Numbered from the stretch's first letter, positions 52,089-61,506 are shown. The stretch is DNA of 64,000 nt from JAEXZL01 sp049943125 (GCF_049943125.1 NZ_CP188040.1:2728001-2792000); one strand, 5' to 3'. The notes: generated by a model from the letters alone, not told the origin. Numbers and translations are program-made.

Positions 52089-54860
52089 TTGAGAAAGATA
52101 AAGAGTATCAATATATCAAGATATACAGCACTGATAATTCTACTTTTCATAATTTTCGCTGCCATTTTGTTCAGGCTTATAGATTTGCAGGTTATCAATC
52201 AGGAGGAATATGCCAGAAGAGCAGCTAATGCATCTACAAGATTAATTGCTACTCAAGCTCCAAGAGGTAAGATTACTGATTCTAACGGGATTGTGTTAGC
52301 AGACAGCAAAAACTCCTATTCTGTAGTTTATCTGGAAGCAGAGGATAGTAGTGAAGAGCTTTATAGCACACTAAGAGAGCTTTTTTCGCTTTTTAAGGAG
52401 CTGGATATAGCTATTGAAGATGGCTTTGAATTGAAGATAGATCCTCAGGGAAGCTTCTATATGGATTATGGTACTGAGGATGAGGCTACTATTAAAGCCA
52501 TGGATTTGAGATGGAAGCAGGATAGAAATCTAGACTATTCTTTAGGACAGGAGCTAGAAGGCTTTAAGGATTTAGATAAGGATAATGAAGAGGAATTGAA
52601 CATTTATGAAGAAACGATCCTTTCTGTTACTCCAGAGGAGATGTTTTATAGGCTTGTTAAGGAATATTCTATGTATAACCTTTTAAATCCCACGGAGGAA
52701 GAGGCAAAGGCCTATAGCTCCATGAGCGGAGAAGAGATAGCCAGGGCTTTACAGGAGAGCTACAGCCTTGAGGAAATAAGGAGCTTTATGGTAGTTTTAG
52801 ATAAAATCAAGATGTCCAGCTATTCTAGCTTTAGTACCATTACCATAGCCTCAAATATTTCCGTGGAGAATGCTAATATACTAATGCAGAAGGAAAATGT
52901 ACTTTCTGGAATAAACATAGAAATTGAGCCCGTAAGATATTATCCCTATGGCTCCTTAGGCTCCACGGTGCTAGGTTATATGTCCTATATCAGCTCTAAT
53001 AATCAAGAAAAATATCAGGAGCTGGGTTATGATGTGTCCTCGGACAAGATTGGAGTCAGCGGAATAGAAGGAGCCTTTGAAAAGTATCTTGTGGGGAGCA
53101 AAAGGGAGACGATAGTTTCTGTAGATACCTATGGAAATATAAAGGAGGAGCTAGAGAGCAACGAAGCGGTGCCGGGAAATAACCTGAAGCTAACCATAGA
53201 TTCCTCACTACAATATACCGCTGAAAGAGCCCTTGAAGAAACTCTCCAAGAGCTGCAGAGGAATAGATTAACTGCAGGTAGCATAACAAGTAATGCCACA
53301 AGAGGTGCTGTGGTGGTTCAGGAGGTGAATACGGGGAAGGTATTAGCCATGGCAAGCTATCCCTATTTTGATCCCAATAATATATCAGAGGATATTTTAG
53401 CCCCTGATTATGAAGCCTTTGCAGAGGAATACATAAAATCTACAGGAACAAGCCTCACCCCTGAGGATCTATTTTCTGAGGACTACACCAGAGATAATTA
53501 CGATATATATCCCAAGGCATTGTATAACTATGCTACACAAGGTTCAGTCCCTACAGGTTCAACCTATAAATTTGTAACAGCAATGGCAGCTCTTGAGGAA
53601 GGTGTTGTTGACCCGAAGGAGCAAATTCTAGATCAGGGAGTATTCAATAAATATAAAGAGGTTGAGAATTATACAGGAATGTGCGGTATTTATGAAACCT
53701 ATGGAACTACTCATGGTCATGAGGATATGACTCAGGCCTTTAAGGATTCCTGTAACTATTATTTTTATGAGCTGGCCTACAGATTATATAAGAATTCAGG
53801 AATCGATACTCTCCCAGAATATGCCTGGAAGCTGGGACTGGGTTATAATCCTGAAACCAATGAAAGAAGCAGTACTGGCATTGAAATAGAAGAAACCACC
53901 TCTGGTCAGGTTTATAGCAGCAATGCCTACACTAATCTAGTAGCTACCTTATCAAAATATGATATAGTAGACATGCTAGAGGCTGGAGAATATACCTATG
54001 CTCCTTCTCTGGGAGAAAAGCATAGGGGCTTTAATATAGGAGTAAGTAGCAATGACCATGAGGAATTAGCAAAAGCAAAGCAGGCTGTGAAGGATTATGT
54101 TTCAGAAGCTCTTAAGAAGCTCTGGGAGGTTGAAAATATAAATGATTTTTATGATGAAGTATACACAGAAGCTATAAATTTATTAAAGAACCTAGTTGAG
54201 ACTTATGAAGAAGAGGAAAGAGTAAAATATACAGAAGCTGATTTTGAAAATGCGGCGAAGAATATAGCAAGATATGTAGCTTTTGATAGGTCAGGAGATG
54301 TTACCTCTGTGGGTAATCTGCTGAACAGCTCCATAGGACTTGGTATGAATAATCTCACTCCCCTTCAGCTGTGCAGTGCTCTCTCCACGGTGCTTAATGG
54401 AGGAACAAGGTACAAGTCCTATCTGGTTAATGAAATTACAGACTTAGATGGAAATGTTATCGAAGAATACAATCCTGTAATACTTAATGAATTAAACTTA
54501 AAGGAAGGCACCGTTGAAGCCATTAAAGAGGGAATGGCAGCGGTAACAGCATCTAACTCAACCTTTGCTAATTTCCCAATCTCAACAGGAGGAAAAACCG
54601 GTACAGCTATTTATAGCAATAATCAAAAGGATATTGGCAGATCCTCCTATGCAGTGTTTGAGGCCTTCGCACCTTATGATAATCCTGAAATAGCCATAAC
54701 CGTTGTCCTTTATGATGGAGGTGGCGGAAGCAATGCAGCCCCTGTAGCAAGAGCTATCTTTGAAACCTATTTTAGAGATGAGCTTACAGAAAGCTATCCT
54801 AATTATAAATCAAGTACTACAGATTATTCTTTGAAGCCTGAAATTGATAATATTGATTAA
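52089..54860 (+). CDS. Class B penicillin-binding protein (PBP2-like)
   Basis: A 923-residue membrane-anchored transpeptidase. One N-terminal transmembrane helix is at about 10-32, followed by a PBP dimer-type domain (RGKITDSNGIVLADSKNSY near 58). The catalytic triad motifs are STYK near residue 491, SCN near 552 and KTGTA near 835. The length is above typical PBP2 because of an acidic insertion after the dimer domain (about 90-220). It cross-links peptidoglycan; spo or mrd identity is not settled. The start is TTG with AGGTGAT upstream. A terminator follows. Confidence 0.9.
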   Translation: MRKIKSINISRYTALIILLFIIFAAILFRLIDLQVINQEEYARRAANASTRLIATQAPRGKITDSNGIVLADSKNSYSVVYLEAEDSSEELYSTLRELFSLFKELDIAIEDGFELKIDPQGSFYMDYGTEDEATIKAMDLRWKQDRNLDYSLGQELEGFKDLDKDNEEELNIYEETILSVTPEEMFYRLVKEYSMYNLLNPTEEEAKAYSSMSGEEIARALQESYSLEEIRSFMVVLDKIKMSSYSSFSTITIASNISVENANILMQKENVLSGINIEIEPVRYYPYGSLGSTVLGYMSYISSNNQEKYQELGYDVSSDKIGVSGIEGAFEKYLVGSKRETIVSVDTYGNIKEELESNEAVPGNNLKLTIDSSLQYTAERALEETLQELQRNRLTAGSITSNATRGAVVVQEVNTGKVLAMASYPYFDPNNISEDILAPDYEAFAEEYIKSTGTSLTPEDLFSEDYTRDNYDIYPKALYNYATQGSVPTGSTYKFVTAMAALEEGVVDPKEQILDQGVFNKYKEVENYTGMCGIYETYGTTHGHEDMTQAFKDSCNYYFYELAYRLYKNSGIDTLPEYAWKLGLGYNPETNERSSTGIEIEETTSGQVYSSNAYTNLVATLSKYDIVDMLEAGEYTYAPSLGEKHRGFNIGVSSNDHEELAKAKQAVKDYVSEALKKLWEVENINDFYDEVYTEAINLLKNLVETYEEEERVKYTEADFENAAKNIARYVAFDRSGDVTSVGNLLNSSIGLGMNNLTPLQLCSALSTVLNGGTRYKSYLVNEITDLDGNVIEEYNPVILNELNLKEGTVEAIKEGMAAVTASNSTFANFPISTGGKTGTAIYSNNQKDIGRSSYAVFEAFAPYDNPEIAITVVLYDGGGGSNAAPVARAIFETYFRDELTESYPNYKSSTTDYSLKPEIDNID

Positions 54861-54871
54861 AAGAATATAGG

Positions 54872-54921
54872 AAATCCAGAGAATCCTTCGATTAGGGAGT
54901 GATTCTCTGGATTTTTATTTT
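54872..54921 (+). terminator. Intrinsic terminator
   Basis: AAATCCAGAGAATC and GATTCTCTGGATTT form a 14-bp stem with a 15-base loop, followed by TTATTTT; it closes the penicillin-binding protein transcript. Confidence 0.88.
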
Positions 54922-55042
54922 ATATAAATATATTAAGCTATTGGTAACTTAATACTTATCTGTGGCAACTTAGAATAAAGCTACTTGTAGGAAATATTTA
55001 CCTTTGATATCCTTGAATTAGTAAGAAAATGGCGGTGAGGGG

Positions 55043-55483
55043 ATGAAAATCACAATTAAAACCGATGAGAATATAAAAGACACAGAGGTACAGATTACCT
55101 GTAATTCTTTGACACCAGAAATAGAAAAGCTTATATCTCTAATGAGAATGATGGAGCTACAGCTAACAGGTCTTAGAAATGGAGAAACCTATATTATTGA
55201 TATAGGAAGGGTCCTCTATATTGATACGGTGGACAAGAAAACCTTTATTTACACACTGGAGAAAGAGTATGAATCAAAGCTAAAGCTCTATGAGCTGGAG
55301 GAGCAGCTAGTAAAGGTAGGCTTTTTTCGAGGGAGCAAGTCCTCCATTATCAATTTTAAACACATTGTCTCCTTAAAGAGCGATATAGACAGGCGGCTTC
55401 GGGTAACCCTGAGCAATGGTGAACAGCTGATAGTTTCTAGGCAGTATGCAGAGCAGGTAAAAGAGAGATTGGGGGTTAGATAA
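55043..55483 (+). CDS. LytTR-type DNA-binding regulator
   Basis: A 146-residue protein with an N-terminal strand-rich segment and a C-terminal LytTR domain (residues about 48-146: GRVLYIDTVDKKTFIYT, FFRGSKSSIINFKHIVSL, LRVTLSNGEQLIVSRQYAEQVKERLG). It lacks a receiver domain. Such genes are usually paired with a DUF3021 membrane protein and an ABC transporter, exactly as here, and probably control them. It abuts the next gene with no gap. Confidence 0.9.
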   Translation: MKITIKTDENIKDTEVQITCNSLTPEIEKLISLMRMMELQLTGLRNGETYIIDIGRVLYIDTVDKKTFIYTLEKEYESKLKLYELEEQLVKVGFFRGSKSSIINFKHIVSLKSDIDRRLRVTLSNGEQLIVSRQYAEQVKERLGVR

Positions 55484-55975
55484 ATGGAAGAGAAAAAAAG
55501 TATTCTAGATTATCTAGGGCAGGTATTCTCCATATTTGGTTTAATAATGCTTGCAATGATCATCTTTGCAAAGATCTTCGGAGATGGTGCAGCAGAGATA
55601 TCAACTATGTTTCATTTAGGAAGTAGGGGATTACCCCTCAGCATCATGGTTCAGTTTTTGGGAATTTCAGCCCTTACGGTGGCTTATAATTATATTTTTT
55701 TAACTGATACAATTATAAAAAAGTTATCTGTTACCATAAGGTATATTTTTATGCTTTTATCTATAGCTGCTACTATCATGGCTTTCATCATAAGCTTTGA
55801 GTGGTTTCCTATAGATTATTGGCAGCCATGGCTGATGTTTATTTTAGGCTTTGCCCTTAGCTTTGGAAGCAGCGTTCTTATTATGACCTATAAGGAAAGA
55901 TATGAAAATAAAAAAATGCAGGAAGGCCTTGATAGATTAAAGGAGAAGCTCAAGGAGGAGCAGGATGAATTATAG
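55484..55975 (+). CDS. DUF3021 membrane protein
   Basis: A 163-residue protein with four predicted transmembrane helices (about 14-30, 48-72, 80-102 and 112-132) and a cytoplasmic lysine/glutamate-rich helical tail. DUF3021 proteins pair with LytTR regulators and are thought to inhibit or anchor them at the membrane. It starts right after the LytTR stop and overlaps the ATPase gene by 11 bases. Confidence 0.87.
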   Translation: MEEKKSILDYLGQVFSIFGLIMLAMIIFAKIFGDGAAEISTMFHLGSRGLPLSIMVQFLGISALTVAYNYIFLTDTIIKKLSVTIRYIFMLLSIAATIMAFIISFEWFPIDYWQPWLMFILGFALSFGSSVLIMTYKERYENKKMQEGLDRLKEKLKEEQDEL

Positions 55976-56813
55976 TATTGAGATAAATGACCTTACAAAG
56001 ATTTTCAATATAGCTCCAGTGTTAAATAAGGTTAGCTTAAAAATATCAGAGGGTGAGAATTTTGGCCTCTTAGGACCCTCGGGAGCAGGAAAAACCACCT
56101 TGATAAAAATACTCATAGGACAGCTTAGGCAGACAGAGGGGGAGGCGCTTTTACTAGGAAAGGATACAAGAGAGCTGACTCAGGATATATATTTAAGACT
56201 GGGTATGGTTCTGGATAACAGCGGTTTATATGAAAGGCTAAGCTGCTATGATAATTTAGTTTTGTTTACTGAAATATATGGGGTGTCCAAGAGTGTTATT
56301 GACAGTGTGCTCAAGAAGGTTGGCCTCCTGGAAGCAAAAAAGCTAGCAGTGCATAAGCTGTCAAAGGGGATGAAGCAGAGGTTAGTACTGGCTAGAGCTA
56401 TTTTAAATTCTCCTAAGGTTCTCTTCCTTGACGAGCCCACCAGTGGCTTAGATCCAGGAACAGCAGGGGAAATCCACAGACTGATCCTAGAGGAGAAAAT
56501 GAAGGGGACTACAGTATTTCTCACCACCCACAACATGGAGGAGGCCTCAAAGCTCTGTGACAATATTGCTCTTCTCCATGAAGGGAGGATTGTGGAATAT
56601 GGAAAGCCTGAGGAAATCTGCAGAAGATACAATCATCAGAATAAGCTACAGCTATTTTTAAAAAATGGAGAGACTGTCTTCCTAAAAAATGATGAGAATG
56701 TCCCTAAGGCCATAGAGCCTTATTTTAAAGAAAACCTCGTGGAAGCTATCCACTCCACAGAGCCCAGCCTTGAAACAGTATTTATGGAACTGACAGGAAG
56801 GAGCTTTCAATAG
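55965..56813 (+). CDS. ABC transporter ATP-binding protein
   Basis: A 282-residue ATPase. Walker A is GPSGAGKTT near residue 38, signature LSKGMKQRLVLARA near 130, Walker B VLFLDEPTSGLD near 150 and the His switch TTHNMEEA near 190. About 60 extra C-terminal residues follow the core, as in drug or antibiotic exporters. It is coupled to DUF3021 upstream and to the permease one base downstream. Cargo unknown. Confidence 0.93.
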   Translation: MNYSIEINDLTKIFNIAPVLNKVSLKISEGENFGLLGPSGAGKTTLIKILIGQLRQTEGEALLLGKDTRELTQDIYLRLGMVLDNSGLYERLSCYDNLVLFTEIYGVSKSVIDSVLKKVGLLEAKKLAVHKLSKGMKQRLVLARAILNSPKVLFLDEPTSGLDPGTAGEIHRLILEEKMKGTTVFLTTHNMEEASKLCDNIALLHEGRIVEYGKPEEICRRYNHQNKLQLFLKNGETVFLKNDENVPKAIEPYFKENLVEAIHSTEPSLETVFMELTGRSFQ

Positions 56814-56814
56814 T

Positions 56815-57513
56815 ATGAGTATAAGGAAGATATCAGCAATCTTTAAGAAGCAGATAAAGGATACCTTTAAGAACAAGGGAGTGCTAGTACAATTTATCAT
56901 GTTTCCCTTAATGGCTGTGATAATGGAGGGAACTATAAAAATAGAGAATATGCCTAAAGGGTATTTTGTCCTTCTCTTTGCCACCATGTTTATTGGCATG
57001 TCACCCCTTATCAGCATGGCAGCTATCATCTCCGAGGAGAAGGAAAAGAACACCTTACCCATGCTCATGATGTCCAATGTTAAAGCTAGTGAATATCTAA
57101 TAGGAGTAGGTAGCTATTTATATCTCATCTGCAGCATAGGAACCTGCATCTTTGGAGTTGTTGGAGGCTACAAGGACGCCGATTTCGCAAGGTTTTTTGG
57201 GATAATGTCTGTAGGAATATTAATAGCCATAGCTATAGGAGCAGTAATAGGACTATTATGCAAAAATCAGATGGCAGAGACCTCTATCTCAGTTCCAGTG
57301 ATGATTATATTCTCCTTCCTGCCCATGATTTCTATGTTTAATGAAACTATAGGCAAGGTATCAAGGTTCACCTATTCCCAGCAGATTAACAACCTAATTA
57401 GCTCCATAAGGGGAGAGGCTGTAGGTATTGAAAGTATTATAATACTAGGGATAAATCTTGTGGTGGTAGTTGGACTTTTTGGTGTGGCTTATAGGAGGAG
57501 GGAGATAGGGTAG
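56815..57513 (+). CDS. ABC-2 type permease
   Basis: A 232-residue membrane protein with about six hydrophobic helices and the N-terminal ISAIFKKQIKDTFKNKGVLVQ typical of ABC-2 permeases. The segment IISEEKEKNTLPMLMMS near residue 65 is a conserved loop of this family. It forms an exporter with the ATPase upstream, controlled by the LytTR/DUF3021 pair. A terminator follows. Confidence 0.9.
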   Translation: MSIRKISAIFKKQIKDTFKNKGVLVQFIMFPLMAVIMEGTIKIENMPKGYFVLLFATMFIGMSPLISMAAIISEEKEKNTLPMLMMSNVKASEYLIGVGSYLYLICSIGTCIFGVVGGYKDADFARFFGIMSVGILIAIAIGAVIGLLCKNQMAETSISVPVMIIFSFLPMISMFNETIGKVSRFTYSQQINNLISSIRGEAVGIESIIILGINLVVVVGLFGVAYRRREIG

Positions 57514-57550
57514 TAGTTTTTTATAAGTGAAGCTTTAGAGGGGAATTATT

Positions 57551-57582
57551 AAAGAGGGCTGAAGTGAGCCCTCTTTGTATTT
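57551..57582. terminator. Terminator between convergent genes
   Basis: AAAGAGGGCT and AGCCCTCTTT form a perfect 10-bp stem with loop GAAGTG; T-rich flanks on the right suit the ABC operon, and the leftward methyltransferase ends just beyond. Confidence 0.82.
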
Positions 57583-57608
57583 CTATGGCTATTGTTTATA
57601 GGGAGGTA

Positions 57609-58400
57609 TTACTTTCTACCAATAATCAGCCCATGATTACTTGCTCCTAAAATGCTTTTTTCTCTACAAACAGCGTAGTGATAGTCGCACCAAATCTTAT
57701 ATTCCTCATCATTCATACTGTTAACCTTATCTCTTAAAAGTGGAGAAATTCCATCAGCAGCCAGATGGTCTACAATTTTGATATTGAACTTATTAAAGTC
57801 ATTTTCAATCTCATCTGGGCTATAGTAATAGGAGTCTGTCCAAAAGCAGTCAGGATCTTCATGATTAATTACACCAGTATCAATTAATTTTTTCCCGAAG
57901 CTCATGTTAAGATACTTTTTATCACTGGAAGCAATATGAGGGAACATATAGAATCTGCTTATATATGACACTGCCAGCAAACCACCCTTTTTTAGAACAC
58001 GAATACATTCAGCTAGGCATTTTTCCCGTAAGACTCTGTCAGTTAAATGATAAAGAGGGCCCATGCACAATACTACATCGAAGGTTTCATCATCAAATAG
58101 GCTTAAGTCCGTTGCATCGTTCACCAAGGCATCCATGTGGTAGCCTTTATTCTTTAATTCCTGATTAATGATATTTATATGCCGTGGAGTTATATCTAGG
58201 GCTGTAACCTCGTAGCCCATATCACCATAGTAAAAGGAATAGATGCCTGTGCCAGCACCACAATCTAATAGCTTACCACTAGCAGGAAAAACCTCATTAA
58301 AGGCTCTTACGGTAGTAATAAATTCTACTTGTCTAGACTTATTGGTTGTAAGCCTATCTTCTTCTTTATAATTTTCATAGCTTTCTACAACATAATTCAT
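57609..58400 (-). CDS. SAM-dependent methyltransferase
   Basis: A 263-residue class I methyltransferase. The SAM loop KLLDCGAGTGIYSFYYG is near residue 43, ALDITPRHI near 65, and LCMGPLYHLTDRVLREKCLAE near 110 is typical of small-molecule or lipid methyltransferases. Substrate unknown. The ATG at 58400 follows GGGGGATTGGGAT; an in-frame upstream start has no good ribosome binding site. Confidence 0.87.
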   Translation of the reverse strand: MNYVVESYENYKEEDRLTTNKSRQVEFITTVRAFNEVFPASGKLLDCGAGTGIYSFYYGDMGYEVTALDITPRHINIINQELKNKGYHMDALVNDATDLSLFDDETFDVVLCMGPLYHLTDRVLREKCLAECIRVLKKGGLLAVSYISRFYMFPHIASSDKKYLNMSFGKKLIDTGVINHEDPDCFWTDSYYYSPDEIENDFNKFNIKIVDHLAADGISPLLRDKVNSMNDEEYKIWCDYHYAVCREKSILGASNHGLIIGRK

Positions 58401-58870
58401 ATCCCAATCCCCCAGTAGTATTTTTATAAATTCTCTTTGCTGCAATACTTTTAAAGACAATTACAGCCTTTATATATGATGGATTTATATAATTAGTGCT
58501 GTGATAAATGGTAATTAGATAATTAGTTGCAATAGTATAATGATGCTTTCAAAAGGCATTACGGCTTGATTAACATAATATGGTAATTAGAAAATTGTAT
58601 CATAGATAATATGAGATTTACAATAAATAAAATAATTTTACTGAAGCTATATTCTAAGTATTTGTAATATTTAGAATATATATTGACAAGCTGTTGATGA
58701 TATTATAAAATTAAATATGCTTCAAGGATAGACAATAGAATATCGCCAAGGTTGGCATATGGAACTCATGATTTAGAGCTAGCTCTATAACTATGTCCAT
58801 ATGTTATTTTTTTGCCCTATGGACTCAAGGCTAGACTGATAAATCAGTGAGTTTAAAGGAGGAAGATATT
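58401..58870. other. Intergenic region with candidate leader RNA
   Basis: About 470 bases, mostly AT-rich, between divergent genes. The right part carries a good promoter and a structured terminator (58683-58813). I see no coding frame in the left part. Confidence 0.5.
58683..58813 (+). ncRNA. Candidate structured leader RNA or small RNA
   Basis: TTGACA (58683-58688), 17 bases and TAAAAT (58706-58711) predict a start near 58718. The RNA would contain a small hairpin GCCAA-GG-TTGGC, the perfect palindrome AGAGCTAGCTCT (58775-58786), and an outer stem CATATGGA (58756-58763) with TCCATATG (58796-58803), followed by TTATTTTTTT. The transcript would be about 96 nt, with the hypothetical gene 58 bases downstream. 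No known riboswitch class is recognised. Confidence 0.5.
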
Positions 58871-59278
58871 ATGTTTATCGCTGAAGAAAAGAAAAAGCTA
58901 AAGAAGCAGTACACTCTGGAGTATGCATTTTATATGATATTATCCAGCTACTTCAAGGAGGTGGTGGTAAAAACCACCTTTACAGAAGCACAGCTTGCCC
59001 TCTATTACAGGGAGCTTCCCAAGGAAAAGCAGTATATCCTTGAGGATAGGTGGATCCTAAAGCTAGAAGAAGAGGTGTTAAAAGAGCTGCCAGAGGATAT
59101 AGAAGGACTCAAAGCTGAAATCTTCATCTTCACTACTAAAGACAGAGAAAGCCACACCATGAGAATAAGCCTCGGTTGGATAGCTTATGATATTAGGGTT
59201 TCAGAGGAATATAACAAGGTGAAAAAGAAGCTGGAGCTAAAGACAAGCATTAGTAGAAGAACAGTATTAAATGAATAA
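58871..59278 (+). CDS. Hypothetical protein, 135 residues
   Basis: A charged soluble protein starting FIAEEKKKLKKQYTLEYAFYM, rich in Lys and Glu and predicted to be mainly helical with a short beta stretch (HTMRISLGWIAYDIRV). I recognise no family. The ATG at 58871 follows AAAGGAGGAAGATATT. It may be controlled by the leader upstream, and a terminator follows. Confidence 0.65.
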   Translation: MFIAEEKKKLKKQYTLEYAFYMILSSYFKEVVVKTTFTEAQLALYYRELPKEKQYILEDRWILKLEEEVLKELPEDIEGLKAEIFIFTTKDRESHTMRISLGWIAYDIRVSEEYNKVKKKLELKTSISRRTVLNE

Positions 59279-59302
59279 TATAGAATAAATATACTAATTA
59301 AG

Positions 59303-59360
59303 ATTCTGGAGAGGACATGGGCTTCTTCAGAATTTTTATTTCAGGCATATTAGTTTGGTG
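59303..59360 (+). terminator. Intrinsic terminator
   Basis: ATTCTGGAGA and TCTTCAGAAT form a 10-bp stem with one G-T pair, followed by TTTTATTT. Confidence 0.75.
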
Positions 59361-59499
59361 GTACAATATTTATAGGGTCTTTATTTACAGGAGAAAGATA
59401 AGAATTGATTACATATGATAAGTAACAGCTTAGTTAATGATAATTGGATATTCAAATAGAATAGAAATAATATATAAGGTAGACTGGTGGGGAAGACAA

Positions 59500-59934
59500 A
59501 TGGAATGGATTAATGCTTTTGGAATTATAATTGTTGTGTTAATACTGATACCTAATATAATCTATGCCTTTAAATTTAAAGGGGTAGAAAACAAATGTAA
59601 AAATAAGATAATGAACTTCTTCGAACAGCTTGGACGCTATGGCTCAATGTTTTTTATGGCTTTTAATATAGGTATACTGGAGTATGGTTTTAAATTAAAA
59701 GTAGCTTTCCTTCTATGGATTTTTATAATGATTGTGCTAATTATAGCTTATTGGATTGGATGGCTGCTGTATTTCAAGAGACCCAGTCCTTTCTGTGCTC
59801 TTACCTTAGCTATTATCCCTAGTGCAATTTTTGTACTCAGCGGTATATTATCAAGAGATTATCTGCTGCTGATATTTGGGCTGATCTTTTGTATAGGACA
59901 TGTGTATGTTAGTTACGTAAATTATAAGGGATAA
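59500..59934 (+). CDS. Small four-helix membrane protein
   Basis: A 144-residue membrane protein with four hydrophobic helices (about 5-22, 48-62, 68-92 and 104-138). INAFGIIIVVLILIPNIIYA at the N-terminus resembles an uncharacterised clostridial membrane family. The ATG at 59500 follows GGTGGGGAAGACAA. No function is known. Confidence 0.65.
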   Translation: MEWINAFGIIIVVLILIPNIIYAFKFKGVENKCKNKIMNFFEQLGRYGSMFFMAFNIGILEYGFKLKVAFLLWIFIMIVLIIAYWIGWLLYFKRPSPFCALTLAIIPSAIFVLSGILSRDYLLLIFGLIFCIGHVYVSYVNYKG

Positions 59935-59997
59935 TCACAAAGGATATTAATAAAATTGTGAAGCTATCAGGGGATTAGGACTATTTTAAAATAATAC

Positions 59998-60163
59998 TTG
60001 CTTAATATTTGTTTTGATGGTATAATAAGTTATTGCTTAAATAAAATGAATTTTTGAACAACGTCTTTTTGTTAGTACTGTATCACGTGCTGCTTCATCA
60101 AAGAAATTTTGTTTTATTGGTTAGGATTGTTTAAGAAAAATAAAATTTTGGAGGTACACGTAT
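59998..60163 (+). promoter_or_regulatory. cspA promoter and long 5' untranslated leader
   Basis: TTGCTT (59998-60003), a 17-base spacer and TATAAT (60021-60026) predict transcription from about 60033, leaving a leader of about 130 nt before the ATG at 60164. Long structured leaders are typical of cold-shock genes, where they act as RNA thermosensors; that role is inferred. Confidence 0.7.
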
Positions 60164-60364
60164 ATGAACGGTACAGTAAAATGGTTTAACGGAGACAAGG
60201 GCTACGGCTTTATTACAGGAGAAGATGGAAAGGATGCATTTGCACACTTTTCACAGATTCAAGGAACTGGATTCAAGTCATTAGATGAGAATCAAAAGGT
60301 TACTTATGATGTAGCTAATGGTCAAAGAGGACTTCAAGCTGAGAACATAGTTCCTGTAAGATAA
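60164..60364 (+). CDS. cspA: Cold-shock protein, CspA family
   Basis: A 66-residue cold-shock domain protein. RNP1 is KGYGFI (near residue 13) and RNP2 is DAFAHFSQI (near 26). It binds single-stranded RNA or DNA as a chaperone. The ATG follows TTGGAGGTACACGTAT. A terminator follows within 15 bases. Confidence 0.96.
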   Translation: MNGTVKWFNGDKGYGFITGEDGKDAFAHFSQIQGTGFKSLDENQKVTYDVANGQRGLQAENIVPVR

Positions 60365-60377
60365 TATAGTATATAAT

Positions 60378-60411
60378 AAGCTCCTTAGGGTATATCCCTG
60401 AGGAGCTTTTT
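60378..60411 (+). terminator. Intrinsic terminator of cspA
   Basis: AAGCTCCTTAGGG and CCCTGAGGAGCTT form a stem with loop TATAT, followed by a T tract. Confidence 0.9.
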
Positions 60412-60554
60412 GCGCGTTCTAGACATGGAGAGAATTTATTTTTAATATGTGTAACCTAACGGCTTTTTATTTTCATATATACTTAGTAACGAATAAGCTA
60501 CCTCGTTACTATTTAATATATACTCTATAAAGAATAATCGGAGGTCGTTATTGT

Positions 60555-60872
60555 ATGGAATGTTTAGAGGCAAGAATAAGGTCTTTGAATCTGGAGGTTA
60601 TTGATCTTCAGCATCAGTTTAATGAGCTTATGGATAATGATTTCTTTAATTTTGACCAAGCTGTTGAAGAGAAGGTAGATATGCTACTCAAGGAAATCAA
60701 TGAAAGGGTAATAGAAATCTACCAGTGCTTCTATGAGCTTCATGATAAGCTGGGAGGAAGCCTTCAAGGTACCTTAGATATTATATGGGATTACGGTAGT
60801 GAAGAAATCTATGCCATGGATGATATGGAGCTGGATATTGAGGATTTATTAATTGAGGATGATAATATTTAA
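60555..60872 (+). CDS. Acidic helical hypothetical protein
   Basis: A 105-residue acidic protein with a heptad-like N-terminal helix (LEARIRSLNLEVIDLQHQF) and an Asp/Glu-rich C-terminus. It resembles no family I know. The ATG has a GGAGG ribosome binding site. It is followed by two more frames without assigned function. Confidence 0.6.
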   Translation: MECLEARIRSLNLEVIDLQHQFNELMDNDFFNFDQAVEEKVDMLLKEINERVIEIYQCFYELHDKLGGSLQGTLDIIWDYGSEEIYAMDDMELDIEDLLIEDDNI

Positions 60873-60885
60873 AGGAGGCTTTGCT

Positions 60886-60930
60886 ATGATAGAAAAACAT
60901 TTATCTAGATATAATCACTATATTAGCTAA
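60886..60930 (+). CDS. Possible 14-residue leader peptide
   Basis: AAAGGAGG precedes an ATG and a short frame reading MIEKHLSRYNHYIS. Its stop codon overlaps the AAAGGAG that serves the next gene. The strong ribosome binding site suggests it is translated, perhaps to couple or regulate the gene at 60937; coding status is unproven. Confidence 0.35.
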   Translation: MIEKHLSRYNHYIS

Positions 60931-60936
60931 AGGAGC

Positions 60937-61506
60937 ATGGAAATATATAAGCTGGGAGACCGTTATGCCATAGCTTCTGAGAATGAAGAGCTCTTCTGTG
61001 ATGAATTTGTAAAGGATAACGATCTTTCCCTAAAGGAATACCAGGGCATATTAAGAGTTTTTGGAGCAGTAACGGAGGAGCAGATATTCTTCAATCCTTG
61101 GGACTTGTGCCTGGAGGTCAGGAATCTAAGCTACTTTACCACCTTAGAGGATTGTAAGGAAGCTATTGATTATTTAAATAATAGGGTAACAAGAAGCTGG
61201 ATTGTATATTGCTATTCCCTGATGGATGAGTTAGAGAAACTTATCAGTATCAGCCAGATCTTCTCATTTCTAAAGAACCCCTCTCCCTACAGGGCACATT
61301 ATAGGTGTGCACAGGAGACGGTGAAGATATATGGTGAGAATATCAGTGGAAGTCACTTTACCTTTTATCGTGGCAGCAATATTTTAGCTGACTTTGTTTT
61401 CGCTGAGGAAAAAGGAGTTTATTTAATAGACTGCAGTAAGGAGGATATCTGGGATGCTTTAAAAGAATGCAAGCCAGTGAATGAGGATTGTATAAATAGA
61501 TTTTAA
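60937..61506 (+). CDS. Hypothetical protein, 189 residues
   Basis: A soluble protein of mixed alpha/beta composition beginning MEIYKLGDRYAIASENEELF. No signal peptide or membrane helix is seen and no family is recognised. The ribosome binding site AAAGGAG is only one base from the ATG, which is unusually tight and suggests coupling to the short frame upstream or poor initiation. Confidence 0.6.
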   Translation: MEIYKLGDRYAIASENEELFCDEFVKDNDLSLKEYQGILRVFGAVTEEQIFFNPWDLCLEVRNLSYFTTLEDCKEAIDYLNNRVTRSWIVYCYSLMDELEKLISISQIFSFLKNPSPYRAHYRCAQETVKIYGENISGSHFTFYRGSNILADFVFAEEKGVYLIDCSKEDIWDALKECKPVNEDCINRF

